A stretch of 64,000 nt of DNA. Source: Lachnoclostridium sp. An14 (GTDB lineage Bacteria; Bacillota; Clostridia; Lachnospirales; Lachnospiraceae). Location: positions 20,289 to 84,288 of the forward strand of contig NZ_NFLE01000017.1 of NCBI RefSeq assembly GCF_002160755.1, written 5' to 3'. The notes under the pieces are model-generated. The model was not told where the DNA came from. It saw nothing but the letters and a program-made list of their open reading frames with translations, and did not search any database. The stretch's first letter is position 1. Every line of letters starts with the position of its first letter. A program made the position numbers and the translations under genes. Below, one piece after another: positions 35,563 to 44,332 of the stretch.

Positions 35563-36861
35563 GTGTCAAAACACGAGATTGTTTCGGTATCAGCAATGCA
35601 GGTATTTACTTGGAGGCATCATCCGGGGGTAGAGGCCGTTGTAATTACCAAAGGCGGCGCGGAAGGGAGAGCAGTCTGTACAGCAGGGATTTCTATGGGA
35701 ACGCATGAGGTAAAGTTCTCTTATGATGGAGGCGACCGGTGGAATGGACTGGGAGTGGAAAAGGCTGTGCGGGCGGTGAAGGAGATTTTGGAGCCAGTTC
35801 TTGTGGGAATGGATGCTACGGATCAGTACGCGGTGGATCAGGCGATGCTGAACATTCCGGAGGAAAAAAAGGCCCATTTAGGCGGAAATGCAATTGCTGC
35901 CGTGTCAGCTGCGGTTTTGAAGGCTGGGGCAAAGAGCTTAGGAATTCCTCTGTATCGTCATATCGGAGGAACCAGTGCCATGTATCTTCCAGTTCCAGGA
36001 GTTCCGGCGGCAGCGGGACATGAACGGTATGGCGGATGTGTGACCACACCGGATACAAAGCCCACATATTCCTTCATGTGCCATGGATTTGAGAGCTTTT
36101 CAGAAGCATCCTATGCAGGATGGGAGATCCAGGAGCTGTGGACAGAGACCATGAGAGGAATGGGCATTTACCCGCCGGATTACTATGGCCTGTTTGACAT
36201 ACCCAAGGGATATTTTAAATCAGATGAAGAACTCTGGGAACTGATGGCTGAGACGATTCGGAAAGCGGGTCATGAGGGAAAAGTAGGAATCCAGATGGAT
36301 GTGGCGTCGGATTGTTACTACGACAGGACAGATCAGAAATACAAAGGGATTTTCTCAGAAAAACCTAAGACAAAAGAAGAAATGATGGAATTATATGAGT
36401 ATGCGGTGGCGAATTATCCATTCGTAATCATAGAAGATCCGTTTTATGAGGATGATTATGAGAGCCATGCAGAGTTGGTTCGCCGGGTGGACATCCAGAT
36501 TGTTGGAGATGATCTGTTTACCACCAATCCTAAACGTGTGGCATATGGAGCGAAAATCGGAGCAGCCAATACGGTACTATTAAAAGTAAACCAGGTGGGA
36601 ACGATCAGCGAGACGCTTGAGATGGTACAGTTTGCGTACCGGAACGGATATGGCGTCATGCCTTGTGAAAGCAGAGGGGAGGGAGACGCAATCGCAGATT
36701 ACTGTGTAGGAATCAATGCCTGTGCAGTCCGGGAGATGGCAGTGGGATTGGTAGCAAACCGGTTCCTGGAGATTGAAAAAGAACTGGGCAGCAAGGCGAG
36801 ATTCTCCGGGACTGCTGGGCTGAAAGGCAGACGTTTTTCACCGCGGAAATCTATATCTTAA
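35563..36861 (+). CDS. Enolase-like protein with altered active site
   Basis: 432-aa member of the enolase family by overall pattern: GVEKAVRAVKEILEPVLVGMDATDQYAVDQAM, GGNAIAAVSAAVLKAGAKSLGIPLYRHIGG, IIEDPFYEDDY, QIVGDDLFTTN and LLKVNQVGTISET. The metal-binding acidic residues and the catalytic-base lysine of KVNQ are kept, but canonical SHRSGETED reads CESRGEGDA, QEFMI is not found, and the late substrate-binding lysine region is replaced. It is therefore probably not a glycolytic enolase but a related dehydratase. The start is GTG at 35563 behind AAAGGAGAATGAGG. First gene of an operon with an ABC importer, LarA-like protein and glycerate kinase. Confidence 0.8.
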   Translation: MSKHEIVSVSAMQVFTWRHHPGVEAVVITKGGAEGRAVCTAGISMGTHEVKFSYDGGDRWNGLGVEKAVRAVKEILEPVLVGMDATDQYAVDQAMLNIPEEKKAHLGGNAIAAVSAAVLKAGAKSLGIPLYRHIGGTSAMYLPVPGVPAAAGHERYGGCVTTPDTKPTYSFMCHGFESFSEASYAGWEIQELWTETMRGMGIYPPDYYGLFDIPKGYFKSDEELWELMAETIRKAGHEGKVGIQMDVASDCYYDRTDQKYKGIFSEKPKTKEEMMELYEYAVANYPFVIIEDPFYEDDYESHAELVRRVDIQIVGDDLFTTNPKRVAYGAKIGAANTVLLKVNQVGTISETLEMVQFAYRNGYGVMPCESRGEGDAIADYCVGINACAVREMAVGLVANRFLEIEKELGSKARFSGTAGLKGRRFSPRKSIS

Positions 36862-36879
36862 AAGAAGGGAGAAAAATTT

Positions 36880-38091
36880 ATGAGAAAAAGGAAGGCAGTT
36901 TCTATATTGATGGCAGGACTGATGATGTTTTCAATGGCGGCCTGTGGAGGTGGTCAGGACAATGCAGGGGGAACTTCGGCGCAGAACGTGGAAAATAGCG
37001 GAGAAACGGAGAAAACAGAGGCTGCGGCGGAAAGCGGAGATCCCATTAAGATCGGTGTAATGGCAACTCTGACCGGTTATCCGTTAAACGGAGAACATAT
37101 GAGAAACGGAGTTTTGATGGCTATCGACGAGATTAATGAAAATGGAGGCGTGCTGGGGCGGCAGCTGGAAGCCGATGTTCAGGACTGTAGCAATACGACC
37201 GACGTGGCAATCAATGCGACGAATAAACTGATCAGTGAAGGTGTTGTAGGAATTATTGGCCCTCATTACAGTTCTCAGGGCCTGGCAATTGAATCCATTA
37301 TCAAAGAGGCTCAGGTTCCTATGCTGGTAGGAGGGACAAGCCCGAAATTTGTAAATGAGTGTGATAATGATTTCCTGTTCCGGATCCGGGCTTCCGATGA
37401 TCTTCAGGCTGCGGCTGCGGCGGCATATCTGGTGGATGAGTACGGTGTCACTAAAGTGGCGATTCTTCACGGCAGTGATGACTTTGGAACCGGCGGAATG
37501 CAGGTAGCGGCAAAGTACTTTGATTCCGTAGGTGTGGAATATTGCGCGCAGTCCTTTAACAATGAGGATACAGATGTCACGTCTCAGATTTTAAAGTGTA
37601 TCAACGAAAATTGCGACGGTGTCATGATTTGGGCGACAGAGGCGGCCTATCCTATCGTAGCCAGACAGATGTCTGAGCTGGGACTTCAGGCACCCACAAT
37701 CACGAATCCGTCACTGGCGGTCGATTCCTGCCTTGCGCAGATGGAGCCGTCGTGGGTGGAGGGCTGGTACTGTGTCACTGATTTCTTGACCAATAATACG
37801 AATCAGGAAGTACAGGACTTCATCGCTGCATATCAGGCAGAATACGGGGCTGAGGAAAGTGTGGATCTGCATTGCGCGGCTTATTACAGCGCAGTATACG
37901 CATTGGCAGATGGTATTGAACGCGCAGGCAGCACCAACGGGGAAGATGTAGCGAAAGCTTTGAGAGAGACAAAAGACGTTCCCGGGCTGGTAGGTGATTT
38001 CAACTGTAACGAGGATGGAGAAATGATTCATGAAATTATTCTCGGACAGTGTAAGGACCTGCAGATCGAATACATAGATGTCATTCAGTAA
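36880..38091 (+). CDS. ABC transporter substrate-binding lipoprotein, branched-chain amino-acid type
   Basis: 403-aa Peripla_BP_6 receptor. Lipoprotein signal with lipobox SMAAC near residue 21 and an acidic linker, then IKIGVMATLTGYPLNGEHMRNGVLMAIDEINENGGVLGRQLEADVQD, the hallmark of LivJ-type receptors. Receptors of this type also bind amides, urea and aromatic or hydroxy acids; given the kinase and LarA-like protein downstream, a hydroxyacid ligand is likely. A G-rich terminator follows immediately. Confidence 0.9.
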   Translation: MRKRKAVSILMAGLMMFSMAACGGGQDNAGGTSAQNVENSGETEKTEAAAESGDPIKIGVMATLTGYPLNGEHMRNGVLMAIDEINENGGVLGRQLEADVQDCSNTTDVAINATNKLISEGVVGIIGPHYSSQGLAIESIIKEAQVPMLVGGTSPKFVNECDNDFLFRIRASDDLQAAAAAAYLVDEYGVTKVAILHGSDDFGTGGMQVAAKYFDSVGVEYCAQSFNNEDTDVTSQILKCINENCDGVMIWATEAAYPIVARQMSELGLQAPTITNPSLAVDSCLAQMEPSWVEGWYCVTDFLTNNTNQEVQDFIAAYQAEYGAEESVDLHCAAYYSAVYALADGIERAGSTNGEDVAKALRETKDVPGLVGDFNCNEDGEMIHEIILGQCKDLQIEYIDVIQ

Positions 38092-38094
38092 CGT

Positions 38095-38119
38095 GCGGGG
38101 GGAATGTTTCCCCCGCTTT
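38095..38119 (+). terminator. Partial terminator after the receptor gene
   Basis: GCGGGGGGAA / TTCCCCCGC stem with a three-base loop, followed by TTT; 4 bp after the stop codon. Fits higher expression of the receptor than of the permeases. Confidence 0.65.
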
Positions 38120-38120
38120 G

Positions 38121-38171
38121 ATCATAGGAAAGTGTGTTTCGCACGTATAGGCGAAAGCTCTTTCCTATGAT
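38121..38171 (+). repeat. Intergenic hairpin repeat, divergent copy
   Basis: Perfect 12-bp arms ATCATAGGAAAG / CTTTCCTATGAT enclosing TTCGC/GCGAA. The arm TTTCCTATGA is shared with the hairpin repeats at 5240, 46099 and 61826, but the GCCTCC tail is missing. Confidence 0.5.
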
Positions 38172-38190
38172 ACGAGAAGGAGGTATTTTC

Positions 38191-39054
38191 GTGACGATTG
38201 CAATGCAGCTTTTGGTCAGCGGAATTGCCATGGGGTTTGTCTATGCTTTGGTAGGGATCGAGTATACATTGATCTGGAATTCCATGGGCCTGTTGAATTT
38301 TGGCCATGAAAAAGTGATCATGCTGGGAGCTTACATTTACGCAGGGTCTATGATTTTGGATATGGGACTAGGCTTTATACCAGGCATTATGGGGGCGGTG
38401 ATCCTGGTGGCAGCTTTAGGCGTGGTCGTTGCAGTATCTATTTTTATACCGCTGAGAAATATGAACCGTTTATGCGCGATTATGGCGACGGTGATGCTGG
38501 GAAATATCATAAATGAGGCGGTTCGTCTGTATTATGGGCCGGAGGCCATGACCGTAAAAGGTTTTATGTCGGGAACATTCCGCCTCGGCAGCTTGGTGGT
38601 GGCAAAAGCCTATATTTATATCATTATGATCGCGCTGGTCATTGTGTTTCTGCTCAACTTATTTATGAAATGCACGAAAGTGGGAAAAGCCATGAGGTGC
38701 GTGGCATCGAACAAAACAGCAGCCGCGCTTATGGGAATCAATGTAAGAAGTAATATGGCAATCACTACGGCAATTAGCTTTGCGATCTGCTGTGTGTTGG
38801 GGATTGCGATTATTCCGGTATCCAGTGTCAATGCCTCGATGGCGACCATGATATCTTTAAAAGGGTTCGCAGCGGGCGTAATCGGAAGTTTCGGTTCTCT
38901 GCCGGGAGCGATTCTGGGAGGTCTCATTCTGGGAGTAGCAGAAAACATCGCAGGTATGGTTTTTCCTTCTACGTTCAAAGATGTAGTGGCGTTCGTATTT
39001 CTGATTGCCGTGCTGATGGTGAAACCAACGGGGATTTTAGGGAAAAGACGATAA
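38191..39054 (+). CDS. ABC transporter permease, LivH type
   Basis: 287-aa permease. The GTG at 38191 is chosen because GAAGGAGG lies just upstream; an in-frame ATG at 38134 falls inside the hairpin repeat. The N-terminus QLLVSGIAMGFVYALVGIEYTLIWNSMGLLNFGHEKVIMLGAY and the later KAMRCVASNKTAAALMGINV are typical of LivH. It pairs with the LivM-type subunit that follows 12 bp later. Confidence 0.9.
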   Translation: MTIAMQLLVSGIAMGFVYALVGIEYTLIWNSMGLLNFGHEKVIMLGAYIYAGSMILDMGLGFIPGIMGAVILVAALGVVVAVSIFIPLRNMNRLCAIMATVMLGNIINEAVRLYYGPEAMTVKGFMSGTFRLGSLVVAKAYIYIIMIALVIVFLLNLFMKCTKVGKAMRCVASNKTAAALMGINVRSNMAITTAISFAICCVLGIAIIPVSSVNASMATMISLKGFAAGVIGSFGSLPGAILGGLILGVAENIAGMVFPSTFKDVVAFVFLIAVLMVKPTGILGKRR

Positions 39055-39066
39055 GGGGGTGGAAAG

Positions 39067-40002
39067 ATGTCAAAAACAATAAAACGGTATGGATATGTGC
39101 TGGCAGTGGCGGCTGCTTTGCTATTGCCGCAGGTGGTCAGCAATACCTACTACGTGACAATGTTCTGCCTGACTTTGATCTATATCATTATCGCGTTTGG
39201 GCTGAATTTTATTACCGGAATGACAGGGCAGATGAATTTGGGGACAGCAGGGATTTTCTGCCTGGGGGCCTATACTTCAGCGCTGTTGACAACGAAAACC
39301 TCCATCTCCCCGTGGATTGCGCTGATTGTAGTCATAGGAGTAGGCTTTTTGATTGGAGTCGGTCTGGGATATCCCAGCTTTCGTCTGGAAGGAGTTTACC
39401 TGTCTCTGACTACCATTGCATTTGCGGAGGCAGTGCGGCAGCTGGCTAACAATATGACAGACTTTACCGGAGGCGCGCAGGGCGTGAGAAATATTCCTCC
39501 ATTCACCGTATTTGGTTATGAAATAACATCAAAAATTCAGAATTACTATTTCATTCTGGCGTTTGTGATTCTGTTCGGTTTCATCAGTTATCGGATCATG
39601 CACTCAAAATGGGGACGGGCCTTCATTGCCATTCGGGACAACATAGACGCGGTATCCACCTGTGGAATCAATACCGCTCATATCAAAATCATCGCGTTTA
39701 CCCTGGCGTCCGTATTCGGATGTGTAGCCGGTGGTCTGTATGCCCATTATTCTTCTTATATCAATGCCTCCACGTTTACCCTCAATCTTTCGGTGACGTT
39801 TGTGGTGATGATTCTGATCGGAGGTATGGGAAATTTGTGGGGCTGTATTTTAGGAGCTGTGATTGTTTCCATGCTCCCGGAATTTTTAAGGTTCCTGGGA
39901 GAGTACTACCAGCTGACCTATTCCATATTGATTCTGTTATGTATCCTGTTTATGCCGGGAGGCATTTTATCGGTAGTTAAGAAATTAAAACGCAAGAGGT
40001 AG
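39067..40002 (+). CDS. ABC transporter permease, LivM type
   Basis: 311-aa permease with about nine membrane spans. ALNFITGMTGQMNLGTAGIFCLGAYTSALL-like and FIAIRDNIDAVSTCGINTAHIKIIAFTLASVFGCVAGGLYAHY-like stretches are diagnostic of LivM. ATG at 39067 follows GGGGGTGGAAAG. Normal length and context. Confidence 0.92.
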   Translation: MSKTIKRYGYVLAVAAALLLPQVVSNTYYVTMFCLTLIYIIIAFGLNFITGMTGQMNLGTAGIFCLGAYTSALLTTKTSISPWIALIVVIGVGFLIGVGLGYPSFRLEGVYLSLTTIAFAEAVRQLANNMTDFTGGAQGVRNIPPFTVFGYEITSKIQNYYFILAFVILFGFISYRIMHSKWGRAFIAIRDNIDAVSTCGINTAHIKIIAFTLASVFGCVAGGLYAHYSSYINASTFTLNLSVTFVVMILIGGMGNLWGCILGAVIVSMLPEFLRFLGEYYQLTYSILILLCILFMPGGILSVVKKLKRKR

Positions 40003-40013
40003 GAGGAAATCGT

Positions 40014-40790
40014 ATGAGTGTATTGGAAATTCAACATTTGACAAAGCGGTTTGCCGGCCTGGTTGCTGTAAATGATTTAAGCTTTGCCGTAAAGGAGCGC
40101 TCGATTCACTCGTTAATCGGGCCCAACGGATCCGGAAAAACGACCACGATCAATATGATTGACGGAGTGTTTTTACCGACAGAGGGAAAGGTTATTTTTA
40201 ACGGAGTGGACATTACAGGAAAACCTACCTATGAAATCTCAAGACTGGGATTAGGACGGACATTCCAGAATATCAAGCTTTTTAACACGCTGACTGTTAA
40301 AGAAAACTTGATGGTGGGCGGTCAGATGTTTTATGCGAAAAGCAATATTTTAAGATTTTTGTTTGACATACCAGGGGCAAGGAGGGAAGAAAAAGCATTA
40401 TCTGAGGCGGCGGATCAGGTGCTGGAATTTATGAAAATGCAGGATGTGGCAGACAAGACGGTGGGCGGTCTGCCATATGGTATGCTGAAGATGGTGGAGT
40501 TGGCCAGGACGATGATGACCAAGCCGCGATTGATTCTGCTGGATGAGCCGGCAGCTGGTCTGAATCCGTCGGAAAGAAAGCAGCTGATTGACATCCTGTT
40601 TCACATTTTTGAGAGCGGAGTGGATCTGTTTTTAATCGAGCATAATATGGATGTGGTTATGAATATCAGCCATAACATAACGGTCATCAATTTTGGTTCC
40701 AAGATCGCGGAGGGAGTTCCCAAGGAGATTCAGAATAATCCAGAGGTGATCAAGGCTTACCTTGGAGACCGCTATCAGAAACAGGCATAA
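40014..40790 (+). CDS. ABC transporter ATP-binding protein, LivG type
   Basis: 258-aa ATPase. Walker A GPNGSGKTT, the LivG-specific RTFQNIKLFNTLTVKENLMVG, a GGLPYGMLKMVELARTM signature in place of a standard LSGGQ, Walker B LILLDEPAAGLNPSE, and H-loop IEHNMDVV. ATG at 40014 follows GGTAGGAGGAAATC. Part of the five-component importer. Confidence 0.94.
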   Translation: MSVLEIQHLTKRFAGLVAVNDLSFAVKERSIHSLIGPNGSGKTTTINMIDGVFLPTEGKVIFNGVDITGKPTYEISRLGLGRTFQNIKLFNTLTVKENLMVGGQMFYAKSNILRFLFDIPGARREEKALSEAADQVLEFMKMQDVADKTVGGLPYGMLKMVELARTMMTKPRLILLDEPAAGLNPSERKQLIDILFHIFESGVDLFLIEHNMDVVMNISHNITVINFGSKIAEGVPKEIQNNPEVIKAYLGDRYQKQA

Positions 40791-40803
40791 AGGAGGAACG
40801 GCT

Positions 40804-41514
40804 ATGCTGGAAGTAAAGAACATCCATGCTTCTTACGGGAAAGTGCACGTTCTTCATAATGTGAGCATCCAGGTAGGGGAGCAGGAAATCGTATCTATTA
40901 TCGGGGCAAACGGGGCGGGAAAATCCACCCTGATGCGAAATATTATGGGCCTGTATCATCCGCGTTCTGGAGATATCAGGATGGACGGAGAAAGTATTCT
41001 TCGGTTGAAAACGGATCAGATTGTAAAAAAAGGGATTGTATATGTGCCGGAGGGACGGGAAGTATTTCCAGATCTGTCTGTGGAGGATAATCTGGAGATG
41101 GGAGCGTTTTCAAGGCGGTACAGCGCTCAGAAATATAAAAGTCTTCTGGAGGAAGTCTATGAGATCTATCCGCGTCTGAAAGACAGGAGAAAGCAGCTGG
41201 CCGGTTCCTTAAGCGGAGGGGAACAGCAGATGGTAGCGATTGCGAGAGGTCTTATGAGCGAGCCCAAGCTGATTATGTTTGATGAGCCATCACTGGGTTT
41301 AGCGCCGGTGATTGTGGATGAAATGTTTGACGTGATTGTCCGCATCAACCGGGAGAAAAAACTTCCCGTAATCCTGGTAGAACAGAATGCGTTTGCGGCT
41401 CTCAGTATTTCCAACAGGTGCTACGTGATGGAAAACGGAGTGGTGACCGCCAGTGGCGACAGCAAAGTGCTGATGAATAGTCCTGAAATAAAGAAAGCAT
41501 ATCTGGGAGGGTGA
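40804..41514 (+). CDS. ABC transporter ATP-binding protein, LivF type
   Basis: 236-aa ATPase. The ATG at 40804 follows AAAGGAGGAACGGCT; an in-frame ATG at 40762 lies in the livG-type gene. Walker A GANGAGKST, YVPEGREVFPDLSVEDNLEMGA, signature LSGGEQQM, Walker B LIMFDEPSLGLAPVIVDEM and EQNAFAALSISNR are LivF hallmarks. Ends 3 bp before the LarA-like gene. Confidence 0.94.
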   Translation: MLEVKNIHASYGKVHVLHNVSIQVGEQEIVSIIGANGAGKSTLMRNIMGLYHPRSGDIRMDGESILRLKTDQIVKKGIVYVPEGREVFPDLSVEDNLEMGAFSRRYSAQKYKSLLEEVYEIYPRLKDRRKQLAGSLSGGEQQMVAIARGLMSEPKLIMFDEPSLGLAPVIVDEMFDVIVRINREKKLPVILVEQNAFAALSISNRCYVMENGVVTASGDSKVLMNSPEIKKAYLGG

Positions 41515-41517
41515 CGG

Positions 41518-42798
41518 ATGGAAGAAAAGAGAAAACGGGCGTTTCATGAGCTTTTATCATCAGCGGAGATCCCTGCGTTTGCGAGAGTGAGCTACCAAGT
41601 GGAAAAGCCGAGACTGGATGATGTGGAGGCGGCAGTTAGGGAAACATTGTCAAAATGCAGGGATTTTGACAAAATTAAGAAAGGAGACCGGGTTGCCCTT
41701 ACGGCAGGAAGCAGGGAGATTGCCAATATTGTAGAAATTCTTAGGACCGTTGCCGGGGAGATCCGGAAACGAGGCGGGGTCCCAGTGGTGATTCCCGCTA
41801 TGGGCAGCCATGGAGGAGCGACAGCGGAAGGTCAGAGGGAGATTTTAGCTCATTATGGAATTACAGAGGAATCTGTGGGGGCAGAGATTCGATCTTCTAT
41901 GGAAACGGTATGCCTGGGAAGGACGGAAGAAGGGGACGAGGTATATCTGGACAGAAATGCCATGGAGATGGAGCATATTATTCCGATTGGAAGAATTAAG
42001 CCCCATACGGATTTCCGGGGACCAGTGGAGAGCGGGATCGTAAAAATGATGGTGATTGGACTGGGCAAACAGCATGGGGCGTCCATCTGCCACAAACTGG
42101 GTTTTCCCAATATGAGTGAAAATCTTTTGCGCTTTGCGAAGATAGTGCTGCGGAATGCGCCCATTCTGCTGGGAATTGGCATTGTGGAAAATGCGGCGCA
42201 TGAGACAGCGCTGGTGGAAGCGGTAGGAGCGAAAGAAATTTTAAAACGGGAGCCAGAACTTTTAGATTATGCGAAATCTTTAATGCCCCAAATTCCCTTT
42301 GACCCCATTGATGTTTTGATTGTCAGCCAGATGGGAAAGGAGATCAGCGGGGCGGGAATGGATCCGAACATTACGGGTCGATCTTGCGTATTGGGGAAAT
42401 TTACACCTCATGCAGAAAAAATTGCAGTATTGGATCTGACTGATAAATCCGAGGGGAATGCGGCTGGAATGGGAAATGCGGACGCAATAACAGAGAGAAT
42501 GTATAAGAAAATAGATCTGTTCCCTATTTATGTAAATGGGATTACCTGTCGGGACACAGAGGGCACACGTCTTCCTGTGGTAATGCCCGATGATGAAACT
42601 GCTGTTAAATTTTGTCTTTATACCTGTATTAAACGGGACGCTACGAAAAATGGCCGGGTGGTGTGGATTAAAAACACGGCCAATCTGGAGCAGTTTTGGA
42701 TTTCTGAGAGTTTGAAAGAGGAGGCCCGGAAGGTGAAGGGACTGACAGTGGAGGAGGAATTTCGCACCCTCAGGTTTGAAGACACGATGAAAGGTTAG
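41518..42798 (+). CDS. LarA-like (DUF2088) protein, putative hydroxyacid racemase/epimerase
   Basis: 426-aa distant relative of LarA. Equivalent positions can be suggested: Arg66 (GSREIAN for DHTRP), His98 (MGSHGGAT for GTGTHR), His163 (IKPHTDFRGP for EPHFFAGF), Lys176 (SGIVKMMVIGLGK) and His186 or His192 as nickel ligand. So it may also use the nickel-pincer cofactor, but spacing differs from true LarA and the substrate pocket must differ. Tightly placed between the ABC importer and a glycerate 2-kinase, so a racemase for an imported hydroxyacid such as glycerate is the best guess. An unrelated isomerase or cofactor-free function is not excluded. Confidence 0.75.
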   Translation: MEEKRKRAFHELLSSAEIPAFARVSYQVEKPRLDDVEAAVRETLSKCRDFDKIKKGDRVALTAGSREIANIVEILRTVAGEIRKRGGVPVVIPAMGSHGGATAEGQREILAHYGITEESVGAEIRSSMETVCLGRTEEGDEVYLDRNAMEMEHIIPIGRIKPHTDFRGPVESGIVKMMVIGLGKQHGASICHKLGFPNMSENLLRFAKIVLRNAPILLGIGIVENAAHETALVEAVGAKEILKREPELLDYAKSLMPQIPFDPIDVLIVSQMGKEISGAGMDPNITGRSCVLGKFTPHAEKIAVLDLTDKSEGNAAGMGNADAITERMYKKIDLFPIYVNGITCRDTEGTRLPVVMPDDETAVKFCLYTCIKRDATKNGRVVWIKNTANLEQFWISESLKEEARKVKGLTVEEEFRTLRFEDTMKG

Positions 42799-42806
42799 AG
42801 ACGGAT

Positions 42807-44267
42807 ATGAGGATTTTAAACAGGGATATGCTTTTGGCATCCGGAAACCGATCCGGAAGGGAAACTGTTTTAGAAATCATGGAAACCGGTTTGAGGGCAG
42901 CGGATCCTTACGAAAATACAAAGAAACTGCTGAAACGGGAGGGAACTATCCTCTATGTGGGAAATCGGGAGTTTGAGGCAGACAACGATCCGGATGCCGG
43001 AGTGGAGGCAATCGACTTAGAATCGGTTGGCTCGATATATGTGGTCGGAGCAGGAAAAGGGGTGCAGAGGGTGGCCCTTGCCCTGGAGGAGGTGTTAGGG
43101 GAAAACTTGACGGGAGGGTGCGTAACAGCAAAGTATGGCGATCCGCTGCTGTTAAAACGGATTCATGTTACCTATGGCGCCCATCCCGTTCCAGATGAGG
43201 GCTGTGTTCAGGGCAGTATGGAAATTTGCAAGCTTTCTGAACACATTACAGACAGGGATTTAGTATTTACGATTATTGCCAATGGAGGCAGCTCCCTTCT
43301 CACTTTGCCGGAAGATGGAATTTCTCTGGAGGATGTAAAAACACTGACAGCTATGATGCAGATTGAAAAGGGCGTGACCACTGTGGAACTGAATGTCATC
43401 CGAAACCATATTGATAAACTCAAAGGTGGGAAAATGACCCGTCTTTTCGGGAAGGCTCAGCAAATCCATCTGGTGGTTACTGATGCGAATCACCACGTGA
43501 TTCAGGGGAAACGTCACGATTATTATGGCCTTCTAAAAGAGAATGTATGGCTTCACAATCTTCCGGAAGGATCCACCTTTGCTCAGGCAATGGAGATTCT
43601 TCACAGATATAATGCCTGGGAGAGTTGTCCGGAGTCCATCAGAGCGTATCTTCAAAAAGGAGGACCGTCGGAGGAGACGGTAAAATACGAGGAGTTTATA
43701 AAAACCCGTTTTCGCGTGTTTGGTGTTATGCCGGACAGCGCCCATTTTCTTCCGGCTGCCCAAAAGGCTGCGAAACATATGGGGTATCACACCGTGATTT
43801 TGAGCCAGACGATTCACGCGGAGGCGTCACAGTGCGCAAAGGTACTTGCATCTATCGCGAAAAATATTGAAGATTATGGAGAACCATTTCAAAAACCGGT
43901 AGTGCTGTTGACGTCTGGGGAAATGCTGGTGACAGTAAACGGAGAATCAGGAGTAGGGGGCAGGAATCAGGAGTTTGCCCTGGTATGCGCGAAAGAAATT
44001 CAGGGAAGTCCCGGTATTGTGATTGCCTCCGCCGATTCAGATGGAACGGATGGTCCAGGTGGACTGTGCCTGGAGGGGGCTCCGGGATGTCTTGGGGGAG
44101 GTATTGTGGATGGCATGACGTATGGAAAGGCACAGGAGGCCGGAATTGATATAGAACAGTGTCTGCTGAGCCATGGAACGTCTGAACCGTTGTGGAACTT
44201 AGGATGCGGCCTGGAAATGGAGCAGAATATCAGTTTGAATGATCTGACGGTAATTTTTGTGGGGTGA
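42807..44267 (+). CDS. Glycerate 2-kinase, type II (DUF4147/MOFRL)
   Basis: 486-aa kinase that phosphorylates D-glycerate, normally to 2-phosphoglycerate. The N-terminal part contains VVGAGKGVQRVALALEEVL and TYGAHPVPDEGCVQGSMEI; TIIANGGSSLLTLPEDGISLEDV is the phosphate-loop region; C-terminal GGRNQEFALVCAKEI and ASADSDGTDGPGG form the MOFRL domain. ATG at 42807, 8 bp after the LarA-like gene. The family also includes kinases for other glycerate-type acids. Confidence 0.9.
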   Translation: MRILNRDMLLASGNRSGRETVLEIMETGLRAADPYENTKKLLKREGTILYVGNREFEADNDPDAGVEAIDLESVGSIYVVGAGKGVQRVALALEEVLGENLTGGCVTAKYGDPLLLKRIHVTYGAHPVPDEGCVQGSMEICKLSEHITDRDLVFTIIANGGSSLLTLPEDGISLEDVKTLTAMMQIEKGVTTVELNVIRNHIDKLKGGKMTRLFGKAQQIHLVVTDANHHVIQGKRHDYYGLLKENVWLHNLPEGSTFAQAMEILHRYNAWESCPESIRAYLQKGGPSEETVKYEEFIKTRFRVFGVMPDSAHFLPAAQKAAKHMGYHTVILSQTIHAEASQCAKVLASIAKNIEDYGEPFQKPVVLLTSGEMLVTVNGESGVGGRNQEFALVCAKEIQGSPGIVIASADSDGTDGPGGLCLEGAPGCLGGGIVDGMTYGKAQEAGIDIEQCLLSHGTSEPLWNLGCGLEMEQNISLNDLTVIFVG

Positions 44268-44332
44268 TTGACTTCATTTCCTTTTGTATATTATAATATT
44301 TTGGATAATATATCCAGAAAAGAGGAACGGAT

